The position numbers and the translations under genes were made by a program. A model generated the notes under the pieces. It searched no databases. It was not told where the DNA came from and was given only the letters and a program-made list of their open reading frames with translations. Below, piece by piece: positions 28,924 to 38,877 of a stretch of DNA of 64,000 bases. The stretch comes from Acidovorax sp. Leaf160. Its GTDB lineage: Bacteria > Pseudomonadota > Gammaproteobacteria > Burkholderiales > Burkholderiaceae_C. Position 1 is the first letter of the stretch. The number at the start of each line of letters is the position of its first letter. Where the stretch lies: assembly GCF_001424265.1 (NCBI RefSeq), contig NZ_LMOV01000004.1, positions 30,839-94,838 on the forward strand, given 5' to 3'.

Positions 28924-30268
28924 CGGCGCTGGCCGTGTCGAAGCGCCCGCCCAGGCCCTGCGGCCACAGCACATGCACGGCGAAGAACACGGCCAGGTTG
29001 ACGATCACGCCTACCACGGCGGCGGTGATGGCCGTGAGCGGCGCCGCGAAGCGCAGCTGGCCATGGGTGGATTCGATGAACGGCCCGCCCAGCAGGATGA
29101 ACACGAACGAGGGCAGGAAGGTGAAGAAGGTCACCACGATGGCGGCCGCCGCGCCGGCCAGCGGCAGGGCGCCCGGGCCGAACACGGCGCTCGTCCAGCC
29201 GCCCACGTAGGCCACGAAGGCCACCACCATGATCAGCGGGCCGGGCGTGCTTTCGCCCAGCGCCAGCCCGTCCATCATCTGCGTGGCGGTGAGCCAGTGG
29301 AAGTGCTCCACCGCACCCTGATGGACATAGGGCAGCACGGCATACGCGCCGCCGAAGGTCAGCAGCGCGGCCTTGGTGAAGAACCAGCCCATCTGCGTCA
29401 GCGTGCCCTGCCAGCCCTGCAGCGCCACCAGTGCGGCCATGGCCGCCAGCCACAGGCCGCCGCCCAACAGCAGCACGGCGCGGCAACGCGGCCAGCTGAA
29501 GCGCGCGTGCGGCGGCGTGGGGGTGTCGTCGTCGATGAGGGCGGGAAGCGCTGCAGGAGCGCCCTGCCCCGCGCCGCCGCCGCCGCCACTGCTGCCGCTG
29601 CCCGCCATGAACGATCGCGGCGCGAACCTGCCGCCCAGGTGCCCGATCAGCGCGGCGCCCAGCACGATCAGCGGGAACGGCAGCTCCAGCGCGAAGAGGG
29701 CGACGAAGGCCGCCACGGCGATGCCCCAGAGCCAGCCGTTCTTCAGCGTGCGCCCGCCCACCCGCCAGGCGGCCTGCACCACCAGCGCGGTGACGGCGGG
29801 CTTGATGCCGTAGAACACGCCCGCGACCACCGGCACGTCGCCATGCGCCATGTAGAGCCACGACAGGCCGATGAGCAGCACCAGCGAGGGCAGCACGAAC
29901 AGCGCCCCGGCCACGATGCCGCCCCCGGTGCGGTGCAGCAGCCAGCCGATGTAGGTGGCCAGCTGCTGCGCCTCGGGGCCGGGCAGCAGCATGCAGTAGT
30001 TGAGCGCGTGCAGGAAGCGCCGCTCCGAGATCCAGCGCCGCCGCTCCACCAGCTCCTCGTGCATCAGCGCGATCTGCCCGGCCGGCCCGCCGAAGCTGAT
30101 GCAGCCGAGCTTGAGCCAGAAGCGCCAGGCCTGCGCGAGTGGCGGGAACGGCGGGGGCTCCTGCGCCAGCGCAGTGGCGGCTGCGGACGGCGGCGGAGGG
30201 GGCGTGGCGGGGCGCCGGGCGGGGTCGCACGCGGTGTCGCCACCGGGGCGTGGGGGAGGTTGGGACAT
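28808..30268 (-). CDS. chrA: Chromate transporter, two-domain type
   Basis: 486 residues from ATG 30268. Two homologous CHR domains are present: the first with WRFWLKLGCISFGGPAGQIA and LLPGPEAQQLATYIGW, the second with GWFFTKAALLTFGGAYAVLP and MDGLALGESTPGPLIMV. It effluxes chromate across the inner membrane. A low-complexity Pro-rich N-terminal region (about 40 residues) and a Gly/Ser-Gly linker near the domain border are unusual but common in GC-rich genomes. A start 29 codons upstream is possible but gives only low-complexity sequence. Confidence 0.88.
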   Translation of the reverse strand: MSQPPPRPGGDTACDPARRPATPPPPPSAAATALAQEPPPFPPLAQAWRFWLKLGCISFGGPAGQIALMHEELVERRRWISERRFLHALNYCMLLPGPEAQQLATYIGWLLHRTGGGIVAGALFVLPSLVLLIGLSWLYMAHGDVPVVAGVFYGIKPAVTALVVQAAWRVGGRTLKNGWLWGIAVAAFVALFALELPFPLIVLGAALIGHLGGRFAPRSFMAGSGSSGGGGGAGQGAPAALPALIDDDTPTPPHARFSWPRCRAVLLLGGGLWLAAMAALVALQGWQGTLTQMGWFFTKAALLTFGGAYAVLPYVHQGAVEHFHWLTATQMMDGLALGESTPGPLIMVVAFVAYVGGWTSAVFGPGALPLAGAAAAIVVTFFTFLPSFVFILLGGPFIESTHGQLRFAAPLTAITAAVVGVIVNLAVFFAVHVLWPQGLGGRFDTASAVIGVLAGVALMRLKWGVLPVLALAGLAGVGWRMLLAGG

Positions 30269-30397
30269 GGCCGGGGCGAAGGCAATTGCAGGAGGGGGAC
30301 TCGGGCGGGCGCATGGTGCCACAGTGCGTAACCGCGGGTGACCACCCCAAATCAAGCGTCCAATCGGGCTCCTGCGCTTGATAAATAAGGCGATATA

Positions 30398-30414
30398 GCT
30401 ATCAAAATAATAGC
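30398..30414. repeat. GCTAT-N7-ATAGC intergenic dyad
   Basis: GCTAT (30398-30402), CAAAATA, ATAGC (30410-30414), preceded by CCTGCGCT at 30371-30378, the same accessory motif as in the copies at 3901 and 11898. It lies between divergent chrA and the exporter gene. Confidence 0.55.
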
Positions 30415-30477
30415 AGAATGCCGGATCGCTCGGGGCGGGGATTCCGTGCAGCAGGCTGACGCGTGTGGGCGCGGCCA

Positions 30478-30490
30478 GTTGTCGTACAAC
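30478..30490. promoter_or_regulatory. Dyad GTTGT-CGT-ACAAC, candidate operator of the DMT exporter gene
   Basis: A perfect 5-3-5 inverted repeat of the TTGT-N3-ACAA type used by FadR-subfamily GntR regulators. It lies just before a -10-like TAGAAT (30495-30500). If that -10 is used, translation must start at the GTG at 30544. Confidence 0.4.
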
Positions 30491-30543
30491 TACCTAGAAT
30501 GCTCCTACTCCGGGCCTGTGCGCCCGGCCGAAAGCGCCTGCCT

Positions 30544-31572
30544 GTGTCCTCTTCCGTCGCCCCTGCCCCGCCCTCGTCACCGGCCCCTGCCGCCGCCGCC
30601 ACCGCCGCTGCTGCCGCTTCCACGGTCTTCACCCGGCGCGGCACGGTGTTTCTGCTGGCCCTTTTGTGCTGCCTGCTGTGGGGCAGCTCGTTCCCGGCCA
30701 TCAAGTCGGGCTATGCCCTGCTGGGCATCGCGGGGGACGACATCCCGTCCAAGCTGGTGTTCGCCGGCTGGCGCTTCCTGGCCGCGGGCCTGATGCTGCT
30801 GGCCTGGGGCGCGGCCACCGGCCGGCGGCTGGGCGGCTGGCCGCCTTCGGTGTGGCGCCAGCTCGTCGTGCTGGGCCTGCTGCAGACCAGCGTGCAATAC
30901 GTGTTCTTCTACATCGGCCTCGCGCACACCACCGGCGTCAAGGCCTCGATCATGAACGCCACCAGCACGTTTTTCAGCGTGCTGATGGCGCACTGGCTCT
31001 ATCACAACGACCGCCTCACCTGGCGCAAGTCGCTGGGCTGCGCCGCAGGGTTCGTGGGGGTGATGGTGGTCAACCTGGGCGGCCTGGGGGGCGGCTGGGC
31101 GGGCGCGCTCACGGGCGTGGAATTCACGCTGCTGGGCGAAGGCTTCGTGGTCATCGCGGCGCTGGTGCTGGCCGTGGGCGGCATCTACGGCAAGGGCATC
31201 TCGCAGCACATGGACCCGGTCGCCATGACCGGCTGGCAACTGGTGGTGGGCGGCGGCGTGCTGCTGGCGGCGGGCTACGCGCTGGGCGGCTCGCTCGGGC
31301 ACGTCACGCCGGCCTCGTCGGCGCTGCTGGTCTACATGGCGGTGCTGTCGGCGCTGGCGATCTCGATCTGGAGCCTGCTGCTCAAGCACAACCGCGTGAG
31401 CCTCATCACCGCGTTCAACTTCATGATCCCGGTGTTCGGCGCCCTGCTGTCGGCCCTCTTCCTGGGCGAAAGCATCCTGGAATGGCGCAACGCCATCGCG
31501 CTGGTGCTGGTGTGCTGGGGCATCTGGCTGGTGACGCAGGCGCCTGCGGCGGGCCGGCCAGGCCGGGGCTGA
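30544..31572 (+). CDS. EamA/DMT-family transporter
   Basis: 342 residues from GTG 30544; ATG 30499 and GTG 30463 are in frame but overlap the likely promoter. Ten hydrophobic segments form two EamA repeats (LLCCLLWGSSFPAIKSGYAL starts the first; VLAVGGIYGKGISQHMDPVA begins the second). These proteins export amino acids, metabolites or purines. The Ala-Pro-rich N-terminus is probably disordered. Substrate unknown. Confidence 0.82.
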   Translation: MSSSVAPAPPSSPAPAAAATAAAAASTVFTRRGTVFLLALLCCLLWGSSFPAIKSGYALLGIAGDDIPSKLVFAGWRFLAAGLMLLAWGAATGRRLGGWPPSVWRQLVVLGLLQTSVQYVFFYIGLAHTTGVKASIMNATSTFFSVLMAHWLYHNDRLTWRKSLGCAAGFVGVMVVNLGGLGGGWAGALTGVEFTLLGEGFVVIAALVLAVGGIYGKGISQHMDPVAMTGWQLVVGGGVLLAAGYALGGSLGHVTPASSALLVYMAVLSALAISIWSLLLKHNRVSLITAFNFMIPVFGALLSALFLGESILEWRNAIALVLVCWGIWLVTQAPAAGRPGRG

Positions 31573-31613
31573 GGCCGACGGGGCGGCCGGCCCCCGTGCC
31601 GGACAATCGGGCG

Positions 31614-32132
31614 ATGAACGATTCCACCCTGCCATCCGCCGACGAGGCGGCACACGACACCCCTGGCGACGCACCCATCCAGGAAGCGCGCCTCTGGCGC
31701 GACGAGCGCTGGACGGCCGAAGTGATCAAGAACGAAGACGACGACGGCTGGGCCGTGTCCATGACGCTGCGCGGCGAATCCGAGCCGGCGCTGGTCGGCC
31801 CCTGGACGATGGGCCGCGACAAGAAGAACCCCAAGCCGCTGGACGTGGCGGCCTTCCACACGCTGGTCAAGACCGCGTCGGAAGTGCTGCGCCGCCACGA
31901 GCAGCAGCTGCATGCGCAGCTGCACAAGGCGGTGACGGTGGGCGCGGGCGACGAGCTCGTGCGCGTGGCGCTGCGCATCGTGCCCGACGAGGAATATCCG
32001 TACGCCGTGCTCACGGCCCACGACGACGCCGGCCAGCTGCTGGGCGAGGCGCGCGTGGAAGCGAACTACAAGCTCAGCCAGGCCAGCGCGCTGGCCTGGG
32101 TCGAGAGCGATTATTCGCCCCGGGGGCGGTAG
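31614..32132 (+). CDS. Conserved hypothetical protein
   Basis: 172 residues, acidic, no signal peptide or membrane segment. It contains EARLWRDERWTAEVIKNEDD, DDGWAVSMTLRGESEPALVG and PWTMGRDKKNPKPLD. No family recognised. It starts 41 nt after the exporter gene on the same strand and ends convergently, 20 nt from amiE. Confidence 0.7.
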   Translation: MNDSTLPSADEAAHDTPGDAPIQEARLWRDERWTAEVIKNEDDDGWAVSMTLRGESEPALVGPWTMGRDKKNPKPLDVAAFHTLVKTASEVLRRHEQQLHAQLHKAVTVGAGDELVRVALRIVPDEEYPYAVLTAHDDAGQLLGEARVEANYKLSQASALAWVESDYSPRGR

Positions 32133-32152
32133 GCGCGGGAAATGCGCCCGGT

Positions 32153-33181
32153 CTATTCCTCGCCGTGGGGAATGCCGTCGACAGGGCATTGCGCCGTGCC
32201 CACGGCAGCGCGCGTGACGGCCTCGGCCGTGCGGCGCGCGGCCGCCGGGTCGGTCACCCACTGGCGGTAGAAGCCGTAGGGGCAGTCCGCCACGCCCTGC
32301 TCGCCCTCGCCCGAATTCAGCACGCCGGTATAGCCCCGGTGCAGCAGCTTGAAGAGGTGGTTCTCGCTCTGGCCGTGCCGGCGGAAGTCGCGGATCAGGT
32401 GCTTGGAGAGCGCTGCGTACTGCACGCCCATTTCCTCCTCGCCGCATTCGCCCAGCGTGCGGCCGTCGAAGCCGATCAGCGCGCTGTGGCCGAAGTAGCT
32501 GTAGACGCCGTCGAAGCCGGCCGCATTCGCCACCGCCACGTAGCTGTTGTTGGCGAAGGCCATGGCCTTGCTCATCAGGATCTGCTGCTCCTTGGCCGGG
32601 TACATGTAGCCCTGGCAGCGCACGATCAGCTCGGCCCCCTGCATGGCGCAGTCGCGCCAGATCTCGGGGTAGTTGCCGTCGTCGCAGATGATGAGGCTGA
32701 TCTTCAGGCCCTTGGGGCCGTCGGTGACGTAGGTGCGGTCGCCGGGGTACCAGCCCTCGATGGGCGTCCACGGCATGATCTTGCGGTACTTCTGCACGAT
32801 CTCGCCCTGGTCGTTCATGAGGATGAGCGTGTTGTAGGGCACCTTGCGCGGGTGCTCTTCATGCCGCTCGCCGGTGAGCGAGAACACGCCCCACACCTTG
32901 GCCTTGCGGCAGGCGGCGGCGAAGATCTCCGTTGCCTCGCCAGGGATGGTGGCGGCCGTGTCCATCATCTCCTGCCGGTCGTACATGATCCCGTGGGTGC
33001 TGTACTCGGGAAAGATGACCAGGTCCATGCCCGGCAGGCCGGTCTTCATGCCGACCAGCATGTCGGCGATCTTGCGGGCGTTGTCCAGCACCTCGGCCTG
33101 GGTGTGCAGCCGGGGCATCTTGTAGTTGACGACCGCGACGCCGACGGTGTCGTCGCTGCTCGAAATATCGCCGTGGATCAT
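32153..33181 (-). CDS. amiE: Aliphatic amidase
   Basis: 342 residues. The nitrilase-family triad falls exactly at the numbering of the Pseudomonas enzyme: Glu59 (FPEYSTHG), Lys134 (YRKIMPW) and Cys166 ([10 protein letters not shown]). It hydrolyses short aliphatic amides to acid and ammonia in the cytosol. It is the last gene of the urt-fmd operon and so supplies the enzyme for imported amides. Confidence 0.93.
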   Translation of the reverse strand: MIHGDISSSDDTVGVAVVNYKMPRLHTQAEVLDNARKIADMLVGMKTGLPGMDLVIFPEYSTHGIMYDRQEMMDTAATIPGEATEIFAAACRKAKVWGVFSLTGERHEEHPRKVPYNTLILMNDQGEIVQKYRKIMPWTPIEGWYPGDRTYVTDGPKGLKISLIICDDGNYPEIWRDCAMQGAELIVRCQGYMYPAKEQQILMSKAMAFANNSYVAVANAAGFDGVYSYFGHSALIGFDGRTLGECGEEEMGVQYAALSKHLIRDFRRHGQSENHLFKLLHRGYTGVLNSGEGEQGVADCPYGFYRQWVTDPAAARRTAEAVTRAAVGTAQCPVDGIPHGEE

Positions 33182-33239
33182 GGCGTGGGCTCCAGGGGAA
33201 GAGGGGTCGGTGGACGAAAGGGTGGCTCGGGCCCGGTGC

Positions 33240-33605
33240 TCAGTGGCTGATCATCCAGGGCCGCTTCGACGGGAAGGCCTTGGCGCCGTTGGGCGCGGTG
33301 ACGGTGGCGCTGCGCTTGCCGCCACCCCCGCCGCTGCAGCAGCCGCAGCCCGCGGGGTGGCGCAGGCGGCCGTAGCTGCCGGCCTCGGTGTCGCGCGAGG
33401 AGCGGGGCGCGTGGCGCGCGCGCTCGTTGGTGTCGTGGGCCCGGCGCTGCTCCGGGCTCACGCACGCGAGGTGCGGCGCGCTCGCGAAGACGCGCGGCGA
33501 GGCCGCGCTGCACACCGGGCAGGCGGCGGGCTCGTTGCGCTGCGCCAGGCTGCGCAGCGCGTCGAAGCCGCCGCAGGCGGGGCACTGGTAGTCGTAGGTC
33601 GGCAT
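33240..33605 (-). CDS. fmdB: FmdB-type zinc-ribbon regulatory protein
   Basis: 121 residues. The N-terminal zinc ribbon has CxxC pairs in [17 protein letters not shown] and [13 protein letters not shown]. The middle is charged and variable, and the C-terminal part holds CGCC before a glycine run. In Methylophilus FmdB sits in the amide operon and affects its expression. It lies 13 nt after fmdA. The second cysteine cluster could bind another metal; that is inference. Confidence 0.85.
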   Translation of the reverse strand: MPTYDYQCPACGGFDALRSLAQRNEPAACPVCSAASPRVFASAPHLACVSPEQRRAHDTNERARHAPRSSRDTEAGSYGRLRHPAGCGCCSGGGGGKRSATVTAPNGAKAFPSKRPWMISH

Positions 33606-33618
33606 GGGCGCGGCGCTT

Positions 33619-34845
33619 TCAGGCGAGGTCGGGCGACAGCGGCATGTCGATGCTGCCGTCCAGCATCTTCTGCGGGCCGGCGGCCGTGGGGTTGATGTCG
33701 AAGTCGAAGATCTGCGTGGGCAGCCAGAGCGTGGCGCAGGCGTTGGGCACGTCCACCACGCCGCTGATGTGGCCCTGCACCGGCGCCGTGCCCAGGATGG
33801 AATAGGCCTGCGCGCCGCTGTAGCCGAACTTCTTCAGGTATTCGATGGCGTTCAGGCAGGCCTGGCGGTAGGCCACGTTCACGTCCAGGTAGTACTGCTT
33901 GCCGGCCTCGTCCACCGAGATGCCCTCGAAGATCAGGTAGTCGTTGTAGGTGGGCACGATGGGGCTGGGCTTGAAGATCGGGTTCTTGATGCCGTACTTG
34001 GCCATGCCGCCCTTGATGAGCGTGACCTTCATGTGCACCCAGCCGGCCATCTCGATGGCGCCGCAGAAGGTGATCTCGCCGTCGCCCTGGCTGAAGTGCA
34101 GGTCGCCCACGCTCAGGCCCGCGCCGTCCACATAGACCGGAAAGTACACCTTCGATCCGCGCGACAGGTCCTTGATGTCGCAGTTGCCGCCATGCTCGCG
34201 TGGGGGCACGGTGCGGGCGGCCTCGGCGGCGGCCTTGTCGCGCGCCTCGCCGGTCATCTTGCCCATGTGGGCCGTGCCGGGCGACGGCGGGTTGGCCAGG
34301 CCCGCGGTCGGGTCGCTGTCGATCAGTGCCTGCTCGCGGGCGTTCCACTGGTCGAGCATGGCCTTGTCGGGCAGGCAGCCGATCAGGCCGGGGTGGATGA
34401 GACCCGCGAAGTTCACGCCCGGAATGTGCCGCGAGCTGGTGAACATGCCCTTGAAGTCCCAGATCGACTTCTGCGCCTCGGGGAAGTGCTCGGTCAGGAA
34501 GCCGCCGCCGTTCTTCTTCGAGAAGAAGCCGTTGAAGCCCCAGAGGCTGTCCTGCTTGGCGCCGATGTCCAGCAGGTCCACGACGAGCAGGTCGCCGGGC
34601 TCGGCACCCTTCACTCCCACCGGGCCGGAGAGGTAGTGCACGGTGGTCAGGTCGATGTCGCGCACGTCGTCGGCGCTGTCGTTGTTCTTGATGAAGCCGC
34701 CGGTCCAGTCGAAGGTCTCCAGGATGAAGTCGTCGCCCGGGTTGACCCAGCAGGCCATGGGAATGTCCGGGTGCCAGCGGTTGTGGATGTTCTCGTTCTC
34801 GGTGGGCGACTTGGTGAGGTCAACTTTGATGAGGGTGTCGGTCAT
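33619..34845 (-). CDS. fmdA: Formamidase / acetamidase
   Basis: 408 residues, full length for the family. Motifs: HNRWHPDIPMACWVNPGDDF, HYLSGPVGVKGAEPGDLLVV and GDLHFSQGDGEITFCGAIEM. It hydrolyses formamide or acetamide to ammonium and the acid. It follows urtE by 22 nt, with a Shine-Dalgarno AAGGAG before ATG 34845. It lies between the transporter genes and amiE, so the operon encodes uptake plus two amidases. Confidence 0.93.
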   Translation of the reverse strand: MTDTLIKVDLTKSPTENENIHNRWHPDIPMACWVNPGDDFILETFDWTGGFIKNNDSADDVRDIDLTTVHYLSGPVGVKGAEPGDLLVVDLLDIGAKQDSLWGFNGFFSKKNGGGFLTEHFPEAQKSIWDFKGMFTSSRHIPGVNFAGLIHPGLIGCLPDKAMLDQWNAREQALIDSDPTAGLANPPSPGTAHMGKMTGEARDKAAAEAARTVPPREHGGNCDIKDLSRGSKVYFPVYVDGAGLSVGDLHFSQGDGEITFCGAIEMAGWVHMKVTLIKGGMAKYGIKNPIFKPSPIVPTYNDYLIFEGISVDEAGKQYYLDVNVAYRQACLNAIEYLKKFGYSGAQAYSILGTAPVQGHISGVVDVPNACATLWLPTQIFDFDINPTAAGPQKMLDGSIDMPLSPDLA

Positions 34846-34867
34846 GGCAGGCTCCTTCGTTGGTGGG

Positions 34868-35557
34868 TCAGACAGAGAGGTAGGACTTGATGCGCTGCTG
34901 GTCGGTGTCGGCGCGGGTGGTCTCGTGCACCAGCCGGCCGCCTTCGATGACGAAGAGCCGGTCGGCCACGTCCATCGCGAAGCTCAGCACCTGTTCGGAC
35001 ACGACGATGGTGAGCTGGCGCATCTTCCGAATCTCGTTGAGCGCCTTCGCGATGTCCTTGATGATCGAAGGCTGGATGCCTTCGGTGGGCTCGTCGAGCA
35101 GCAGCACCTTGGGGTCGGTGACGAGGGCGCGGGCGATGGCCAGCTGCTGCTGCTGGCCGCCGGAGAGGTTGCCGCCCTTGCGGCGGCGCATGTCCCAGAG
35201 CACGGGGAAGAGCGCGTAGATTTCGTCCGGGATGCGCTTGTCCTTGGCGTTCTCCAGGCCGGTCTGGATGTTCTCCTCCACCGTGAGGGTGGGGAAGATC
35301 ATGCGGCCCTGGGGCACGTAGGCGATGCCCTTGGCGACGCGACGGAAGCTTTCGTCGCGCGTGACGTCCTGGTCCGCCACGCGGATGCTGCCGCTCTTGG
35401 TGGGCAGCACGCCCATCAGGCTCTTGAACAGCGTGGTCTTGCCCATGCCGTTGCGGCCCATGATGGCGACGGTCTCGTTGGCATGGCCTTCGAACGAGAT
35501 GCCGTGCAGCGCCTCGCTCTGGCCGTAGGCGACGTGCAGGTCGGTGACTTTCAGCAT
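34868..35557 (-). CDS. urtE: Urea/short-chain amide ABC transporter ATP-binding protein UrtE
   Basis: 229 residues. Walker A GRNGMGKTTLFKSL, signature NLSGGQQQQLAIARAL, Walker B LLLDEPTEGIQPSII. The IQPSII ending is typical of UrtE rather than LivF. In Methylophilus the equivalent is FmdF. It pairs with UrtD to energise import. Confidence 0.9.
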   Translation of the reverse strand: MLKVTDLHVAYGQSEALHGISFEGHANETVAIMGRNGMGKTTLFKSLMGVLPTKSGSIRVADQDVTRDESFRRVAKGIAYVPQGRMIFPTLTVEENIQTGLENAKDKRIPDEIYALFPVLWDMRRRKGGNLSGGQQQQLAIARALVTDPKVLLLDEPTEGIQPSIIKDIAKALNEIRKMRQLTIVVSEQVLSFAMDVADRLFVIEGGRLVHETTRADTDQQRIKSYLSV

Positions 35558-35819
35558 GGGATGGCTCCTGGGACGTCCGTTGGCTTCATGGCGTTCGTGG
35601 TGGCGGGTGCAAAGGCTGAGGGGGTAGACAGGCGCGAGGTCTGCGCACGGGCCGGGACCGCCGGGTGGCCCCTTCCGCGAATGTCCCCCGGCTTCGCCTC
35701 CTCCTTGACTTCGCTGCAGGGGCTACCCGGCACTCCCGGCCGGTTCAGCGCTCTGCCGTGCCGGGCCTGGGACTGGCAGGGGGCCTGCCGCCGCTCTGGA
35801 TCAGGTTCGCGCCGCATGG
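35558..35819. other. 262-bp gap between urtE and urtD
   Basis: The other genes of the operon are separated by 13-111 nt, so this gap stands out. It is GC-rich with several short inverted repeats (for example CCGGCACTCCCGGCCGG around 35728-35744) and no credible reading frame. I recall similar GC-rich spacers in related genomes, but only one copy is visible here. Confidence 0.4.
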
Positions 35820-36563
<744 letters not shown>

Positions 36564-36590
36564 GAAGGGGCTCCTGCGCGGTGTGCGTGT

Positions 36591-37808
36591 TCAGACGCCC
36601 TGCTGGCGCGTGCCTGGCGGCAGCGGCGCGGCGGGGTGCGACGGGGCGGTGGCGGGCGCTGGCGGCTGCGCATCGGCGGCGGCGTTGGGCCAGGGCACGG
36701 GCGGCGGCACGGCGGCGCGGCGCAGGGCCTCGCGGCGGCCCTTCCACCAGGGCACGATGCGCTCTTCCCAGAGGCCGGCCAGCCCCATCGGGAAGGCCAT
36801 GGTCACGCCGATGAAGAGCGCCGCCATGAGGAACAGCCACAGGTCCGGGAAGCTCTCGGAAAAGTACGTCTTGCCCGCATTCACCAGCAGCGCGCCGTAG
36901 ACCGCGCCCACCAGGCTCATGCGCCCGCCCACGGCGGCATAGATCACCATCTCGATCGACGGCACGATGCCCACGAAGCTCGGCGACATGAAGCCCACCT
37001 GCAGCGTGAACAGCGCGCCGCCGATGCCCGAGAGCGCCGCCGCCAGGCAGAAGGTGAAGACCTTGAAGTTGGCCACGTCGTAGCCCGAGAAGCGCACGCG
37101 GTCTTCCTTGTCGCGCATGGCCAGCAGCAGCGTGCCCAGCTTGCTGGTCTGGATGTAGCGGCACAGCACGATGGACGCCACCAGCAGCGCCACGCAGACG
37201 TAGTAGAGGATGACCTTGGCGCTGTCGGTGCGCGTGTCCCAGCCCCAGAGGGTCTTCAGGTCGGTCATGCCGTTCACGCCGCCCGTGTAGCCCTGCTGGC
37301 CGATGATGAGCACCGTGCAGATCAGCGCCACCGCCTGCGTGATGATGGCGAAATAGACGCCGCCCACGCGGCGCTTGAACATGGCGAAGCTCACGATCCA
37401 GGCCAGCAGCGTGGGCACCACCACCACCGCCGCCAGCGCGAACGGCAGGCTCTTGAACGGCACCCAGAACGCGGGCAGCGCCGTGATCTGGTTCCAGTCC
37501 ATGAAGTCCGGGATGCCGGGGGTGGACTGGATCTTGGTGCTGATGGGGTCGGAGGCCTCGAGCTTCAGGAACATGGCCATCGCGTAGCCGCCCAGGCCGA
37601 AGAACACGCCCTGGCCCAGGCTCAGCACGCCGCCGTAGCCCCACACCATCACCAGGCCGATGGCCACGAAGGCGTAGGTCAGGTACTTGCCCACCAGGTT
37701 CAGGCGGAAGACGTCGAGGGCCAGCGGCAGCACCACGGCCAGCAGCACGGTGAGCAGCACCAGGCTGGCGAGCTGGTAGCGCTGGACCCAGGCTTTGAGG
37801 GCGTTCAT
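36591..37808 (-). CDS. urtC: Urea/short-chain amide ABC transporter permease UrtC
   Basis: 405 residues with about ten membrane helices. The LivM-type loop GYGGVLSLGQGVFFGLGGYA is present. The C-terminus carries a Pro-Ala-rich tail of about 45 residues (PPAPATAPSHPAAPLPPG) not needed for the fold. It follows urtB by 43 nt. Confidence 0.9.
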   Translation of the reverse strand: MNALKAWVQRYQLASLVLLTVLLAVVLPLALDVFRLNLVGKYLTYAFVAIGLVMVWGYGGVLSLGQGVFFGLGGYAMAMFLKLEASDPISTKIQSTPGIPDFMDWNQITALPAFWVPFKSLPFALAAVVVVPTLLAWIVSFAMFKRRVGGVYFAIITQAVALICTVLIIGQQGYTGGVNGMTDLKTLWGWDTRTDSAKVILYYVCVALLVASIVLCRYIQTSKLGTLLLAMRDKEDRVRFSGYDVANFKVFTFCLAAALSGIGGALFTLQVGFMSPSFVGIVPSIEMVIYAAVGGRMSLVGAVYGALLVNAGKTYFSESFPDLWLFLMAALFIGVTMAFPMGLAGLWEERIVPWWKGRREALRRAAVPPPVPWPNAAADAQPPAPATAPSHPAAPLPPGTRQQGV

Positions 37809-37851
37809 GGGAAGACTCCGGTAGGGGCGAAAGGATCGGAAGCGCCGCGGT

Positions 37852-38766
37852 TCAGCGGCGTACCTTGGAGGCGAACAGGCCCTGCGGCCGCACCATGAGG
37901 ATCAGCACGATCAGCGAGAGCGTGATGACCTTGGCCATGGAGCCGGCCAGGAAGAACTCGGTGATCGACTGCGTCTGCGCGATGCCGAAGGCCGACACCA
38001 CCGTGCCCAGCAGGCTGGCCGCGCCGCCGAAGGTCACGACGAGGAAGGCGTCGACGATGTAGAGCGAGCCCGAGGTCGGCCCCGTGGAGCCGATGGTGGT
38101 GAAGGCCGCGCCCGCCACGCCGGCGATGCCGCAGCCGATGGCGAAGGTGAGGCGGTCGGTCTTCTTGGTGTCGATGCCGATGGCGTTGGCCATCACGCGG
38201 TTGCTCACGGTGGCGCGCACCCGCAGGCCCCAGCGGCTCCTGTGCAGCGCGATCAGCACGCCGGCCGTCACCACCACGGTGAGCGCCAGCACGAACAGGC
38301 CGTTGATGGGAATGTCCAGCCCTTCGGCCGGCGCCCAGGAGCCCATCAGCCAGTCGGGCAGCGTGGGGCTGACTTCCTTGGGGCCGATGAAGGTGCGAAA
38401 GCACTGCTGCAGCGCCAGGCTCACGCCCCAGGTGGCCAGCAGCGTGTCCAGCGGGCGCTTGTAGAGGTGGCGGATCAGGCTCCACTCCACCAGCCAGCCC
38501 GCCACGAAGGCAAAGCCGAATGCGGCCACGATGGCCAGCGGGAAGTAGAACGGCATGAAGTCGGGCGCGTACTGCGCCGTCAGCGTCGAGCCCAGGTAGA
38601 TGGTGTAGGCGCCGATGGTCATGAACTCGCCATGCGCCATGTTGATCACGCCCATCTGGCCGAAGATGATCGCCAGGCCCAGGCCCATGAGCAGCAGCAC
38701 CGCGAACAGGCTCAGGCCCGCGAAGCCCTGCATCAGGCCGATGTTCATCATTTCGGAGAAAGTCAT
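37852..38766 (-). CDS. urtB: Urea/short-chain amide ABC transporter permease UrtB
   Basis: 304 residues with about eight membrane helices and the UrtB signatures GQMGVINMAHGEFMTIGAYT and RATVSNRVMANAIGI. Inner-membrane channel partner of UrtC. It lies 111 nt after urtA. Confidence 0.9.
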   Translation of the reverse strand: MTFSEMMNIGLMQGFAGLSLFAVLLLMGLGLAIIFGQMGVINMAHGEFMTIGAYTIYLGSTLTAQYAPDFMPFYFPLAIVAAFGFAFVAGWLVEWSLIRHLYKRPLDTLLATWGVSLALQQCFRTFIGPKEVSPTLPDWLMGSWAPAEGLDIPINGLFVLALTVVVTAGVLIALHRSRWGLRVRATVSNRVMANAIGIDTKKTDRLTFAIGCGIAGVAGAAFTTIGSTGPTSGSLYIVDAFLVVTFGGAASLLGTVVSAFGIAQTQSITEFFLAGSMAKVITLSLIVLILMVRPQGLFASKVRR

Positions 38767-38877
38767 GGTGCAGCTCCTGCGTGCAAGACCATCGGGGAAG
38801 AGGGAAACGGTGCATGCAGCGGCCCGCCCGCCGGGGCGGCAGGCCGCTGCGCATCACCTGCCTGATCGGGGCAGGAC